A DNA stretch of 28,781 bases, taken from Chloroflexota bacterium. Lineage in GTDB: Bacteria > Chloroflexota > Dehalococcoidia > Lucifugimonadales > JACPCL1. Each line of letters starts with the position of its first letter. Within the stretch, counting starts at the first letter, position 1. This document shows positions 1-8,247 of the stretch, in pieces. The position numbers and the translations under genes are program-made. The stretch covers positions 1 through 28,781 of the forward strand of contig JACQUH010000309.1 of the NCBI GenBank assembly GCA_016210375.1, in the 5' to 3' direction. The notes below the pieces were generated by a model. That model made no database searches. It saw only the letters and a list, made by a program, of their open reading frames with translations, and had not been told where the DNA came from.

Positions 1-222
1 GGCGAGGCTCCTGGCGTCAAGGTCAATGCCGACAACCTGCCCAGGTGCAACGGCTTCTGCAAGGCCGATGGTGACAGTGCCGGGCCCGCATCCGCAGTCC
101 AACAGACTGAAACCTGCGCGGAGGTGTGGAAGCAGATAGGCCGCTCGCGAGCTGGCGCGCCGAAGCTGGAACATGTCCTGAAGCGCAGGGCCGTAACCGG
201 GCTGCTGGGCTGTGTTGACCAT
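1..222 (-). CDS. SAM-dependent methyltransferase, N-terminal part (runs off window)
   Basis: Reading the minus strand from an ATG at 222 gives 74 codons open to the window edge. Residues 39-47 read LLDCGCGPG, the glycine-rich motif I of class I methyltransferases. About 20 residues later VVGIDLD follows, the acidic end of strand 2 that binds the SAM ribose. The first 30 residues (MVNTAQQPGYGPALQDMFQL) resemble the lead-in of UbiE/Methyltransf_11-type enzymes. A purine-rich AAGGGGG lies 7-9 bases before the ATG and supports this start. The substrate cannot be told because the C-terminal part is missing. The gene is followed upstream (223-354) by a short gap with no gene. The family call is firm; the specific function is unknown. 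Confidence 0.8.
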   Translation of the reverse strand, partial: MVNTAQQPGYGPALQDMFQLRRASSRAAYLLPHLRAGFSLLDCGCGPGTVTIGLAEAVAPGQVVGIDLDARSLA

Positions 223-354
223 GGGAAACCCCCTTGTGTGTGGTTATGGTGCCGGCGGCTTGTTCCCACAAATGCGGGACGCCTATCCCTCTTTCGAGCC
301 GATGGCGGAGCAGTAGAGAGACTCCTTTCACGTGCGTTTGCCTAGGGTGCGACC

Positions 355-2064
355 TTACTTGTCCATCCAGACGTATTCAAGGCGACGGGACTGGGTATAG
401 CCGCCCCAGAAACGCTGGTCTGGAACATTCTTCACATAGTTCCAGTGGATGACCCACCGGTTGGACCAGAACCCCAAGACTCCGGGGACCTCCTCGTAGA
501 AGATCGCCAGGATCCGGTCGGAGATGGCCTTCGTTTCCGATGCGCTGGCTGTCCGCAGTTGCCTTAGCAGGTCATCGTACTCCTTGTTGCACCAGCCTGT
601 GGCATTGCTGCGAACATCTTCGCCACAGAATGAGTGCAGGTCCATCCAGTCGTAGGGGTGGTCCACGCGCATCCCGCCGTAGGCGTCGGGGCGCAGTAGC
701 CAATCGCCTTTGTTCAGCTTCTCGGTATGCACGGCCCTCTCTTCCAGTTGAATGGTCAGGCGGATGTTCAGGGTGTCACGCAGGATGAACTCCATGAGAG
801 GGCACCAGTAGTCCCTGTAGTCCACCTCGGAGCGGCACATGGCATTGACGGCGAAGCCGTTGGCATAGCCTGCCGCCGCCATGAGCTCCGAGGCGCGGTT
901 GATCTCGGCATCCTTGGCAGCGCCCTTCTTGGCAAACCCGGGCCTTTGGGCCAGCGTGTCACGGTCCGCGGTACTCCACTTGGGAGACGGCATCCAGTCA
1001 CCGATGTAGCAGTTGGGTGTGACCGCGCAGATGTCATCTCGCGATAGGGCGAGGTTGATGGCCTGGCGCACCCGCTTGTCCTGCCAGGGACCATCGGATC
1101 GGAAATTGAACTGGATGCCCCGGCCAACGGGATGAAGTCCAACGTATCGTGTGATCTGCCCGGGGTAGCGACTATCCAGGACGGAGGTGTTACGCTCGGT
1201 GGCTCCTTCGCTGCCGCCCATCATAATGAGGTCAACACGCTTGGCCTCAAAGGCAGCCTGGATGGTGGCGGTATCGGCGATGATGTGCGTTTCAAAACCG
1301 GCCAGGTAAGGAACGCCCTTCCTGAAGTACTGGGGGTTGGCTTCGTAAGCCACCAACTCCTGGGGCAGGTGCTTCACCAGCTTATAGGGGCCCGTACCTA
1401 TGGGATTATCCATGGAGGCTTTCTCGTCATAGCTGGCCTGCACGAACATAGAAACCTGGGGCAGCGCCATCTGGGGAAACCAGAGGCTATCAGCGTTCTT
1501 TAGTTTGACGATGAGGGTGGTGTCATCGGGCGCCTCAATACTCTCAAAGACGCTCACCCCTCCCACCACAACGTAGGCATGAGCTGGCCTGTTTTCAGTC
1601 TTTTTCGTCAAGAGATCCAGGGTGAACTTGGCGTCCCTGGCCGTGAATGGATTCCCCTTATGGTCCACCACCCCGGGCGCCAGGTGGAAGGTGTAGGTCT
1701 TGCCGTCCTGGGAGACCTCCCACGACTGGGCCAGGTCCGGGCCAATGGTCAGAAAGTCGGGCGGCTGCAAGGCAATCAACTGGTTGTAGAGGGGAGTGCC
1801 CGCGGCGATCTGGTCCGTGGAGGAGTTCACATCCAGCCGGAAAGTAATGGGGCTGCGCCGGTGCGCCTGCTTCAAGACGCCGCCGGTGCGGGGCGTTGCC
1901 GTGGGAGTCGGCGCGGCTTTCTGAGCTGTCGGGGTGGGCGTTGCCACAGCACTGGCGGCGGTGGGCGTGGGCTCTTTCGCCGCGCCACTACAGGCAGCCA
2001 GGAGCACTACCGCAGACCCTAGCAAAACACCTAATCGTGCCCATTGACCCAGCTTCTTTCCCAT
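355..2064 (-). CDS. ABC transporter substrate-binding lipoprotein, family 5
   Basis: A 569-residue extracytoplasmic solute-binding protein of the SBP_bac_5 (oligopeptide/dipeptide/nickel) family. It delivers a ligand to a membrane permease pair. The N terminus is a lipoprotein signal: basic residues, a hydrophobic run and lipobox L22-A-A-C25. A Thr/Pro/Ala-rich linker to about residue 60 follows, as is common in Chloroflexota lipoproteins. The mature part has family-typical stretches such as LAQSWEVSQDGKTYTFHL and NPIGTGPYKLVKH. The ATG at 2064 is chosen because AGGAGG sits at 2074-2079, nine bases upstream; the TTG at 2073 would be too close. It is divergent from the permease genes starting at 2409, which probably form its translocation pore. 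The ligand is unknown and need not be a peptide. Confidence 0.9.
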   Translation of the reverse strand: MGKKLGQWARLGVLLGSAVVLLAACSGAAKEPTPTAASAVATPTPTAQKAAPTPTATPRTGGVLKQAHRRSPITFRLDVNSSTDQIAAGTPLYNQLIALQPPDFLTIGPDLAQSWEVSQDGKTYTFHLAPGVVDHKGNPFTARDAKFTLDLLTKKTENRPAHAYVVVGGVSVFESIEAPDDTTLIVKLKNADSLWFPQMALPQVSMFVQASYDEKASMDNPIGTGPYKLVKHLPQELVAYEANPQYFRKGVPYLAGFETHIIADTATIQAAFEAKRVDLIMMGGSEGATERNTSVLDSRYPGQITRYVGLHPVGRGIQFNFRSDGPWQDKRVRQAINLALSRDDICAVTPNCYIGDWMPSPKWSTADRDTLAQRPGFAKKGAAKDAEINRASELMAAAGYANGFAVNAMCRSEVDYRDYWCPLMEFILRDTLNIRLTIQLEERAVHTEKLNKGDWLLRPDAYGGMRVDHPYDWMDLHSFCGEDVRSNATGWCNKEYDDLLRQLRTASASETKAISDRILAIFYEEVPGVLGFWSNRWVIHWNYVKNVPDQRFWGGYTQSRRLEYVWMDK

Positions 2065-2133
2065 GATGCGCAACCTCCTGATGCTTGGATCTCATGTCCT
2101 TCATGGGCGTTGTAGCCCTACTCCGCCGCCTTG

Positions 2134-2162
2134 ATTATAGGGGCGCTGTCAAGGGCTGTCTA
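2134..2162 (-). promoter_or_regulatory. Sigma70-type promoter for the 355-2064 lipoprotein gene
   Basis: On the minus strand, TAGACA (2157-2162) and a perfect TATAAT (2134-2139) are separated by exactly 17 bases. This would start transcription near 2127 and give a leader of about 63 nt before the ATG at 2064. Confidence 0.6.
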
Positions 2163-2225
2163 CTAGCAGGAAACAGGCACCTGGTGGCCTATTGCGACGA
2201 AAAGCTCCATGAAATCCCAACTACA

Positions 2226-2254
2226 TTGACACGGTACGAACCTTATGCTAGCCT
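2226..2254 (+). promoter_or_regulatory. Possible promoter for the 2409-4461 permease genes
   Basis: TTGACA (2226-2231) is followed after 17 bases by TAGCCT (2249-2254). The -35 is perfect; the -10 keeps only the first two and last bases of the consensus. It points at the permease gene starting at 2409. The rest of 2074-2408 holds no gene that I can support. Confidence 0.4.
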
Positions 2255-2408
2255 GCTGTCGCCACCAGTGGCATAGCGTCCTGAGCGTGGGCCTTTCGTA
2301 GGAGTTCAGCTATACGGGGCAACACAATGACGGAAGGGCCTGCTTTTGCCGTTTGGTGCTGGCATGGTTCCTGGGCGTCCTGTCTCATGCGGGTGAGAGG
2401 GGATCACT

Positions 2409-3377
2409 GTGGGGAAATACGCCCTGCGAAGGCTTCTCATCAGTATTCCGGCGATCCTGGGTGCGGCGCTGTTCATTTTTATCCTCATGCGCGTTGTCCC
2501 TGGGGATGTGGCCGCCCTCATCGTCATCGGCGGTACGGAAGGGGAGTCGCAAGCCGTACAAGAAGCCACTGAGCTCGTGCGTCAGCAGTTGGGGCTGGAC
2601 AAGCCGGTGCATGTGCAGTTTTTCTCGTGGATGTGGGACCTGTTGCGCTGGGACTTGGGACAGTCCATCTGGACCAGGCAAGAAGTAACGGAACTGATTG
2701 CGCGCCGGTTCCCCCTGACCATCCAACTGGCTTTGATGGCGCTCTTCATTTCCTTCCTTGTCTCTATCCCCGTTGGCGTGCTGTCTGCGGTGAAGCAGGA
2801 TAGTGTCCTGGACTACCTCCCCCGCTTTCTGAGCATCCTCGGGCTAGCCGCTCCAAGTTTCTGGCTTGCTATCCTGGTCATCACGTACCTGGCAGCATGG
2901 TTTGGTTGGATACCTGCCCTCACCTACACACCCCCTTGGGTCAATCCCGCCCGGAACGTGTCCCAGTTGATATTCCCGGCCCTGGTGCTAGGCGTTTCAT
3001 CGGCGGCCATACAGGTACGGATCACCAGGACGCAGATGCTGGAGGTCTTGCGGGAGGACTACGTTCGTACGGCCCGGGCCAAGGGTCTCCGCGAAGGGAC
3101 TGTCATTCGTAGACACGCCATGCGGAATGCGTTGATTCCGGTGGTTACTATCGTTGGGGGTCAACTAGGTGGTCTGCTGAGCGGTGCTCTGGTAGTAGAA
3201 GTAGTGTTCAATATCCCTGGACTGGGGGGCGCCATAGTCCAGGCTGTGCGGCAGCGCGACTATCCGGTGGTTCAGAATCTCGTCTTGCTCGTCACCGTGA
3301 TACATATCATGACAAACCTGGGAGTGGACTTGTTTTATGGGTTCCTTGATCCCCGCATATCCTATGCTGAGTACTAG
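2409..3377 (+). CDS. ABC transporter permease, DppB/OppB type
   Basis: A 322-residue inner-membrane permease of the binding-protein-dependent transport family. The N-terminal signature (KYALRRLLISIPAILGAALFIFILMRVVPGD) is typical of DppB/OppB. About six hydrophobic segments follow. The cytoplasmic coupling loop reads ARAKGLREGTVIRRHAMRNA, the EAA-like motif that docks on the ATPase. The protein ends in the usual FLDPRI. The start is GTG at 2409, preceded by GAGAGGGGA. It is followed by the DppC-type permease at 3532 and is divergent from the lipoprotein gene at 355-2064. No ATP-binding subunit is encoded nearby, so a shared or distant ATPase must serve it. The substrate is not identifiable from sequence. 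Confidence 0.9.
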   Translation: MGKYALRRLLISIPAILGAALFIFILMRVVPGDVAALIVIGGTEGESQAVQEATELVRQQLGLDKPVHVQFFSWMWDLLRWDLGQSIWTRQEVTELIARRFPLTIQLALMALFISFLVSIPVGVLSAVKQDSVLDYLPRFLSILGLAAPSFWLAILVITYLAAWFGWIPALTYTPPWVNPARNVSQLIFPALVLGVSSAAIQVRITRTQMLEVLREDYVRTARAKGLREGTVIRRHAMRNALIPVVTIVGGQLGGLLSGALVVEVVFNIPGLGGAIVQAVRQRDYPVVQNLVLLVTVIHIMTNLGVDLFYGFLDPRISYAEY

Positions 3378-3531
3378 TACCAACTCGCGCAAGTGGCTGG
3401 GCGATGAATCCCCGTTCGCCCTAAGCCTATGGAAGGGCGTGTTCGTTGTTGGACAAGCTCACCACGAACGGGACTTGATTGGCGGGTCACTTTCGCCACC
3501 AGGTACCAGTTGCTGATCCCAGGGAGTGGTG

Positions 3532-4461
3532 ATGAATATGCTAACAGGTAAGGCCAAGGAGATAGATGCCGTTCCCACTGGCTTCATCGGGTGGTCGCTC
3601 AAGGGGCGGCGCTACCGGAAGTCGCTATGGCGCTTTCTCAGGGCAAAGCCGCTGGGCGCTATAGGCCTGCTCGTCATAGTGCTGACACTGATGGTGGCGG
3701 CATTCGGAAACGTTGTGCGACCCTACGACCCTATCCAGATGAACTTCCTGGAACGGCTGGAGGGTCCCAGTGCAAAGCACTGGTTCGGTACAGACCCCTT
3801 TGGGCGAGACGTATTTAGCAGCATCCTGGGCGGGGCGAGGGTGTCCATCTACGTTGGCTTCGCCTCCGTGACGCTGGGGGCCGGGCTGGGGGGTATTTGG
3901 GGCATAGCCAGCGGCTATCTGGGTGGCAAGTTTGATCTGGTGAGCCAGCGGCTGGTGGATGTCAAACAGTCCATCCCAACCCTGGCCCTTGCCCTGGCGG
4001 TTGTCGCTACCTTCGGCAACAGCTTGAATATGGTGGTGCTAGCCATCAGCCTGGGGGCTTTGGGCGGAGCAGTACGCGTGGTGCGCTCCCAGGCGATTAC
4101 CGTGCGTCATACAACCTTTATTGATGCTGCCAGAGCTCTTGGATCCACCGATCTCCGCATTATTCTTCGTCACGTGTTGCCCAACTGCGTGGCGCCATGG
4201 ATCATCGTGTTCAGCGCGGGTCTGGGAGGCGCCATCCTGGCGGAGGCCTCTCTCAGCTATCTGGGAGTTGGCGTTCCGCCGCCTCATCCCTCCTGGGGAC
4301 GCATGCTGTCTGGCCTCGGCAGGGAATACCTGATGGCGGCTCCGTGGCTCTCCTTCGCCCCCGGACTGGCCATCATGGTTGTGGTGCTCGCATTCAACCT
4401 GTTTGGTGACGCCCTTCGGGACGTCCTGGATCCGAAGCTGAGGGGGTCCGGTAGGCGATAG
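3532..4461 (+). CDS. ABC transporter permease, DppC/OppC type
   Basis: A 309-residue partner permease. A cytoplasmic N-terminal tail of about 35 residues is followed by FLRAKPLGAIGLLVIVL (first membrane span) and HWFGTDPFGRDVFSSILGGARVS, a DppC/OppC hallmark. The EAA-like loop is ARALGSTDLRIILRHVLPN, and the C terminus NLFGDALRDVLDPKLRG is typical. GTG codons at 3526 and 3529 are in frame, but AGGGAG at 3521-3526 favours ATG 3532. The 154 bases after the upstream permease gene contain no gene. It should form a heterodimeric pore with the 2409-3377 product. Confidence 0.9.
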   Translation: MNMLTGKAKEIDAVPTGFIGWSLKGRRYRKSLWRFLRAKPLGAIGLLVIVLTLMVAAFGNVVRPYDPIQMNFLERLEGPSAKHWFGTDPFGRDVFSSILGGARVSIYVGFASVTLGAGLGGIWGIASGYLGGKFDLVSQRLVDVKQSIPTLALALAVVATFGNSLNMVVLAISLGALGGAVRVVRSQAITVRHTTFIDAARALGSTDLRIILRHVLPNCVAPWIIVFSAGLGGAILAEASLSYLGVGVPPPHPSWGRMLSGLGREYLMAAPWLSFAPGLAIMVVVLAFNLFGDALRDVLDPKLRGSGRR

Positions 4462-4504
4462 CCGAAGTCTTCCGCGGTGGCAAGAGGCGTTTTGGGAGGT
4501 CACC

Positions 4505-5266
4505 ATGCCACAGGTCAAGGTATTCTTCCGCCAGGGTTGATTTACCTGTGGCCGAACGAAAGAGTTTCTTTCGTCCAACGGGATAGCGTTCCAGCCCATG
4601 GATGTGGGAATGGACGAGCAAGCCCTGCAGGAGTTGCGGGACCTGAAGCTGCAGGTTGTGCCTGTGACCCTGGTGGAGGGCCGGATCATCATCGGGTTCA
4701 ACCGGCCCGAGTTGATACGGGCGCTGGGGCTAGACAACGCTCGGGGCTCTCAGGAGCTTCAGGGGCCCCAATGGATGCTCCAGAAGTTTGAAACGGTGCT
4801 GGGGGCAGCCCGGCGCGCCACCGCTCAGATACCGGACCAGATGATTGATTGGACGTCCCCGGAGCGAGGGCGCAACCTGCGCCAGTTCACGTTTCATCTG
4901 TTTGATCGCCCCAACCTCATGCTGGACGCCTATCCCCGGCGCATCTTCCGCGCTGAAGACCGGGGCCGCCGTATCGGTGAGGCCCTGGAGCGGGGCGACG
5001 TCGCAGATATCATTGGCTTTGGGGACGAAGTGATAGGTCGCATCCGGCGATTCTTCCAAGGAGAGACCCAGGAAGCCCTGGACACGGTGATTGATACCTA
5101 CATGGGGCCGCTGACGCTACAACAACTTCTGGACCTGGGGTTGGGGCATTCCACCCATCACCTGAAGCAGTTGTACCTGTTCATGAGGCAGATTAGTATC
5201 AGGCCGGAGCGGCCACTGACGGAGCGGGACTTTGAGGGCGTGACGGTGCCAACGGAGCTGTTTTGA
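4505..5266 (+). CDS. Glutaredoxin-DinB fusion, probable selenoprotein (Sec at residue 12)
   Basis: Read from ATG 4505 with the TGA at 4538-4540 as selenocysteine, this encodes 253 residues. GGGAGG at 4494-4499 lies five bases before the ATG, a very strong ribosome site. Residues 1-75 are a glutaredoxin/NrdH-type thioredoxin fold: KVFF strand, then Sec12-F-T-C15 where the family has CxxC, KEFLSSNGI helix, VVP53VT with the cis-proline, and GRIIIGFNRPEL. Residues about 85-250 are a DinB-like four-helix bundle with a possible metal triad H131, H214 and H218 (H-x2-HH-x2-Q motif). Without readthrough, translation from an internal ATG (4598) would lack the redox motif. A hairpin after the TGA fits a bacterial SECIS. 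It leads the SDR gene at 5291. A TGC/TGT-to-TGA nonsense mutation is the alternative. The substrate is unknown; a thiol-linked transferase or redox role is inferred. Confidence 0.72.
4538..4581 (+). promoter_or_regulatory. UGA codon with SECIS-like hairpin
   Basis: After the in-frame TGA (4538-4540), a perfect 7 bp stem ACGAAAG/CTTTCGT (4556-4562 with 4568-4574) closes a five-base loop AGTTT. If the A and last T pair, the loop is GTT. An outer CCG/CGG pairing (4552-4554 with 4579-4581) extends it. The loop starts 22 bases after the TGA and has a G among its first two bases. Bacterial SECIS elements need an apical loop about 16-37 bases from UGA with an early G, so this qualifies. Confidence 0.6.
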
Positions 5267-5290
5267 CACGGATTCAGAAGAGGAGGACCG

Positions 5291-6049
5291 GTGAAGACAG
5301 GGCTAGAAGGCAAAACGGTCATGATTACGGGGCCTGCCCGAAACATCGGCAGAGCGACCGCTTTGATGATGGCCGAGGAAGGCGCTAACCTTCTGCTGTG
5401 CACGCGGCAGAGCCTGGAGCGATTGGAAGAAGTCGCTCACGAATGCCAATCTCTGGGGGTAAAGGTTGTGACCGGCCTGTGTGACGTGGCCAATGATGAG
5501 CAGGTGCGGCAATTCGTGAAGAAGGGGCTGGCGGAGTTTGGCCACATTGACGTGCTGGTGAACAATGCGACCTTTCGCTCCCAGCACTCGCTCCTGGAAA
5601 CAATACCCGAGGAGTGGCGCCGTACCATCGCAGTGAACCTGGATGGCCCGTACAACACGTGTCAAGCCGTGATTCCGCATATGATGGAACGTCGCTGGGG
5701 ACGCATCGTTAATTACTCCGGGCTCTCGCCCTACCTCGGAGGAGGTGCAGCCAAGGCGGCGGTCAAGTTGGGTATCGTCGGATTCACCCGCGGAGTGGCC
5801 CGGGAGTACGGGCAATACGGGATCACAGCCAACTGCATCGGCCCTGGCTCCATAGATGTGGAGCGAGACCCTGACCTCGGCGAGCCCAGTGGGCCCCCCA
5901 CCGCCGCCAGTCGCAGGGAAACGTTGCCTGTTCCACGGCAGGGCACGCCGGAGGAGATCGCCTCGCTGGTGGTCTATCTTTCCAGCGAATACGCCGCCTA
6001 CGTCACCGGCCAGTGCTATTTGATGAACGGCGGCGCGTATTTCTCGTAG
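5291..6049 (+). CDS. Short-chain dehydrogenase/reductase with altered active site
   Basis: A 252-residue Rossmann-fold oxidoreductase of the classical SDR group. It has the cofactor loop T13-G-P-A-R-N-I-G20, CDVAN, V90NNA93, S143, and the C-terminal YVTGQCYLMNGG. The canonical Tyr of YxxxK is absent. Aligning on GFTRGVAREY puts K159 at the catalytic lysine and K155 at the tyrosine. The nearest Tyr is Y148. The enzyme may use another residue, act on an unusual substrate, or bind without reducing. The start is GTG 5291 with AGGAGG at 5281-5286. It lies 24 bases after the glutaredoxin-DinB gene and 41 bases before the MmgE/PrpD gene, so the three probably form an operon. Confidence 0.88.
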   Translation: MKTGLEGKTVMITGPARNIGRATALMMAEEGANLLLCTRQSLERLEEVAHECQSLGVKVVTGLCDVANDEQVRQFVKKGLAEFGHIDVLVNNATFRSQHSLLETIPEEWRRTIAVNLDGPYNTCQAVIPHMMERRWGRIVNYSGLSPYLGGGAAKAAVKLGIVGFTRGVAREYGQYGITANCIGPGSIDVERDPDLGEPSGPPTAASRRETLPVPRQGTPEEIASLVVYLSSEYAAYVTGQCYLMNGGAYFS

Positions 6050-6090
6050 TTCAGGTACAAGCCAGACGCTGGACAAAGGAGGGCTGCGGA

Positions 6091-7440
6091 ATGGACCAAC
6101 GGATTGAGAAGATGATCAGCTATGCCCACGGGCTTACCTACGAGGACCTCCCAGATGAGGTGGTAGTTCGGGCCAAGGAGCTGGTCCTGGACACCATAGG
6201 GTGTGCCCTGGGAGCCGCTCAAAGCCCTCCGGCGGGAATTGTGCGCTCGGTTGCCTCCAGGGTGACCAGCAGTACGCCAGCCACCGTCATGATCAGCGGG
6301 ACGAGGACAACACCCGACATGGCAACCTTCGCCAATGGGGTCATGGCCCGCTACCTGGACTGGAATGACGGGTACTTTGGGCTCCACGGGGGTGGGCATC
6401 CCAGCGACATGCTGGCGCCCACCCTTGCGGCGGTGGAGGCTGTGCGAGGAGGCGGCAAGGAGGTGATCCTGGGGCTGGCCCTTGGCTACGAGATCCAATG
6501 CGGCCTGGCCGACGCCGGCGGCATGGACGTGAAGATAGGGGGCAACCAGACGCTGGACGGCGGCATGGGCGCGGTGGTGTTGGGCAGCCGCATTCTCGGC
6601 CTCAATCGGGAGCAGATGGCTCATGCCATCAACCTGGCCATCGCGGCGTGCCGTCCCCTGGGGCAGCAGAGCAGAGGGCAACTTTCTCACTGGAAAGAGG
6701 CCCATGTGGCCAACGCGTCACGCAACGGAATCTTTTGCGCCATGATGGCTGCGGAGGGGCTGACTGGCCCAGAGTTTGATTTTGCCGAACCAACCCAGTT
6801 GTTGCCTTTTGGCGGCGAGGGTAGAGGTTTCCGTATCATGGAGGCGGGCATCAAGCATTTCCCCGCTGGGTACTTCTCCCAGAGCGCCATAGAGACCATG
6901 CAGGAACTGCGCCCTCAGGTGAGGAGATTGGAAGACATCAAGGCAATCCGGCTTCAGACCTTCCCTAACGGCTTCAATGCCATGGGCTCCGACCCGTCGC
7001 GCTGGCGGCCAACCAATCATGAGACTGCGGACCACAGCTTGCCCTTTGTCATGGCAGTGGCGCTCATGGAGGGAGACCTGACTACCCGCCACTACGACCA
7101 GGAGTACTACCTGCGCCCCGATGTACGAGCCGTAATGGACAAGATCACCATCCGCGTAGGTGAAGAGTGCGTCCAGGCCTGGCCAGACCAGTCGCTGAAC
7201 ATTGTGGAAGTTGAGCTGCAATCGGGCGAAGTCCTGGGCGCCCAGGTTGGTCTTCCCCTGGGCCATCACAAGCACCCCATGACAGATGCCAACCTGGAGC
7301 ACAAGTTTCGCCCTATGGCGGAAGAGTACGGCAAGCTGCCTTCCTCCCAGGTTGACCGTCTGCTAAACAGGATACGTCACCTGGAAGAGGTCCAGGATAT
7401 CAGTGAGGTGTTGCGGCTCACTGTAGGCCCCAGCAACTAG
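6091..7440 (+). CDS. MmgE/PrpD family protein
   Basis: A 449-residue member of the MmgE/PrpD family (2-methylcitrate dehydratase, cis-aconitate decarboxylase, iminodisuccinate epimerase and relatives). The N-terminal helical domain has the family pattern LPDEVVVRAKELVLDTIGCALGA. It continues with NGVMARYLDWNDGY and GGGHPSDMLAPTLAAVEA, and further on KHFPAGYFSQSAIETM and DHSLPFVMAVALMEG. The ATG at 6091 is preceded by AAAGGAGGG seven bases away; the frame is open further upstream, overlapping the SDR gene, but without a site. It is the last gene of the 4505-7440 cluster. In this lineage such proteins often sit with transporters and dehydrogenases for organic acids. The actual substrate cannot be assigned. 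Confidence 0.9.
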   Translation: MDQRIEKMISYAHGLTYEDLPDEVVVRAKELVLDTIGCALGAAQSPPAGIVRSVASRVTSSTPATVMISGTRTTPDMATFANGVMARYLDWNDGYFGLHGGGHPSDMLAPTLAAVEAVRGGGKEVILGLALGYEIQCGLADAGGMDVKIGGNQTLDGGMGAVVLGSRILGLNREQMAHAINLAIAACRPLGQQSRGQLSHWKEAHVANASRNGIFCAMMAAEGLTGPEFDFAEPTQLLPFGGEGRGFRIMEAGIKHFPAGYFSQSAIETMQELRPQVRRLEDIKAIRLQTFPNGFNAMGSDPSRWRPTNHETADHSLPFVMAVALMEGDLTTRHYDQEYYLRPDVRAVMDKITIRVGEECVQAWPDQSLNIVEVELQSGEVLGAQVGLPLGHHKHPMTDANLEHKFRPMAEEYGKLPSSQVDRLLNRIRHLEEVQDISEVLRLTVGPSN

Positions 7441-7650
7441 GCGCCTGCAAGTTGGAGCAATCGGAGTGATGCGGCTCTGCCGCATCACTCCGATTCCAAC
7501 CAATCTTCTCCCCCTTCCCGTGCGGGAAGAACCTGTCCTTGAGTGAGCCGAAGCCCTGAGCACAGCGAACGGGGAAGCGAAGGAGGGAGCCAGAGGGGGT
7601 TAGGTTGTTTAGTCAATGACCATAAGGGGGCGGCATCCTGGGGCAGTTCC
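7441..7650. repeat. Intergenic repeat block 1
   Basis: No gene. It holds a 17 bp perfect palindrome (7459-7475 with 7479-7495, loop TCT) of the dispersed GTGATGCGGC family. A second hairpin, CTTCCCG/CGGGAAG (7514-7529), follows. GTTAGGTTGTTTAGTCA and the module AATGACCATAAGGGGG lie near 7600-7630; both recur in other gaps of this window. Confidence 0.75.
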
Positions 7651-8088
7651 TTAGATGTAGTACATCCCGCGGCTCACCAGGTGCTGCTGGCGGGCCGCCA
7701 GGTCGGCGATGGTGGTGGTGTTCAGCACATTCTGCACCGTGGACTCCACCGTTTGCCACACCTCCCGCTGGGCGCAGGCGGCGGACAGCGTACACTCCGA
7801 GGGGTACTCAATGCACACCAGGGGCGCGCCGGTGCCTTCCAGGGTACCCACCACCATGCCCAGATTGATGTCACCGGGAGACCTGGCCAGCGTGTGCCCG
7901 CCCTGGGGGCCGCGCCGGCTCCGGATGAACCCAAACTTCTGGAGCACCGCCAGCACCTGGTCCAGGTACGGCTCCGGGATGTCCTGGCGGCTGGCGATCT
8001 CGGAGGTGGAGAGAGGCCGCTCTTCCTCGTGCTGGGCCAGCTCCACCAAGGCTCGCACGCCGTAGTCCACTTTCATGGGAATTCGCAT
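7651..8088 (-). CDS. Rrf2 family transcriptional regulator
   Basis: A 145-residue DNA-binding regulator. MKVDYGVRALVELAQ opens the winged helix-turn-helix. SEIASRQDIPEPYLDQVLAVLQKFGFIRSRRGPQGGHTLAR is the recognition helix and wing typical of Rrf2/IscR/NsrR. Three cysteines spaced C-x6-C-x5-C near residues 100-115 (CIEYPSEC...C) suggest an Fe-S cluster, as in IscR and NsrR, although the spacing is one residue wider than in IscR. The start is ATG 8088, supported by GGAGG eight bases upstream; the open frame extends further but without a site. It stands alone between repeat-rich gaps and faces away from the L25 gene. It probably senses Fe-S status, NO or redox; its targets are not evident. Confidence 0.88.
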   Translation of the reverse strand: MRIPMKVDYGVRALVELAQHEEERPLSTSEIASRQDIPEPYLDQVLAVLQKFGFIRSRRGPQGGHTLARSPGDINLGMVVGTLEGTGAPLVCIEYPSECTLSAACAQREVWQTVESTVQNVLNTTTIADLAARQQHLVSRGMYYI

Positions 8089-8194
8089 CCTGACCACCTC
8101 CACAGGTAACGGTACCCAACCAATATAGCGGTTCTGTTTGCTTTGGAGTGTTCCGCATCCCCCCGACTGAAGTCCGGGGTTAGGTAAGTGAAAA

Positions 8195-8214
8195 CCTGGC
8201 GCTAAAGTGCCAGG
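8195..8214. repeat. Hairpin CCTGGCGCT/AGTGCCAGG
   Basis: Nine-base arms with a two-base loop, related to the perfect copy at 18455-18474. Both are followed by a similar tail resembling CTCCCAAGCAA, which also appears near 13420 after AGTGCCAGG. Here it lies in the predicted leader of the Rrf2 gene. A second hairpin, CCCCGACT/AGTC-GGGG, sits just before it (8160-8179). Confidence 0.6.
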
Positions 8215-8247
8215 GGATGATACCACCACTCCCAAGCAAGCAGAAAC

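Noticed and set aside
4538..4540. Simple nonsense mutation making a glutaredoxin pseudogene
   Set aside because: The downstream frame is intact over 240 codons, the TGA sits exactly at the catalytic position, and a SECIS-like hairpin follows. It remains the main alternative but is less likely.
4598..5266. Gene start at ATG 4598
   Set aside because: It lacks a ribosome site and would remove the first third of the thioredoxin fold; the frame continues upstream to a strong start at 4505.
5303..6076. 257-codon minus-strand open frame
   Set aside because: Shadow of the SDR gene without conserved sequence.
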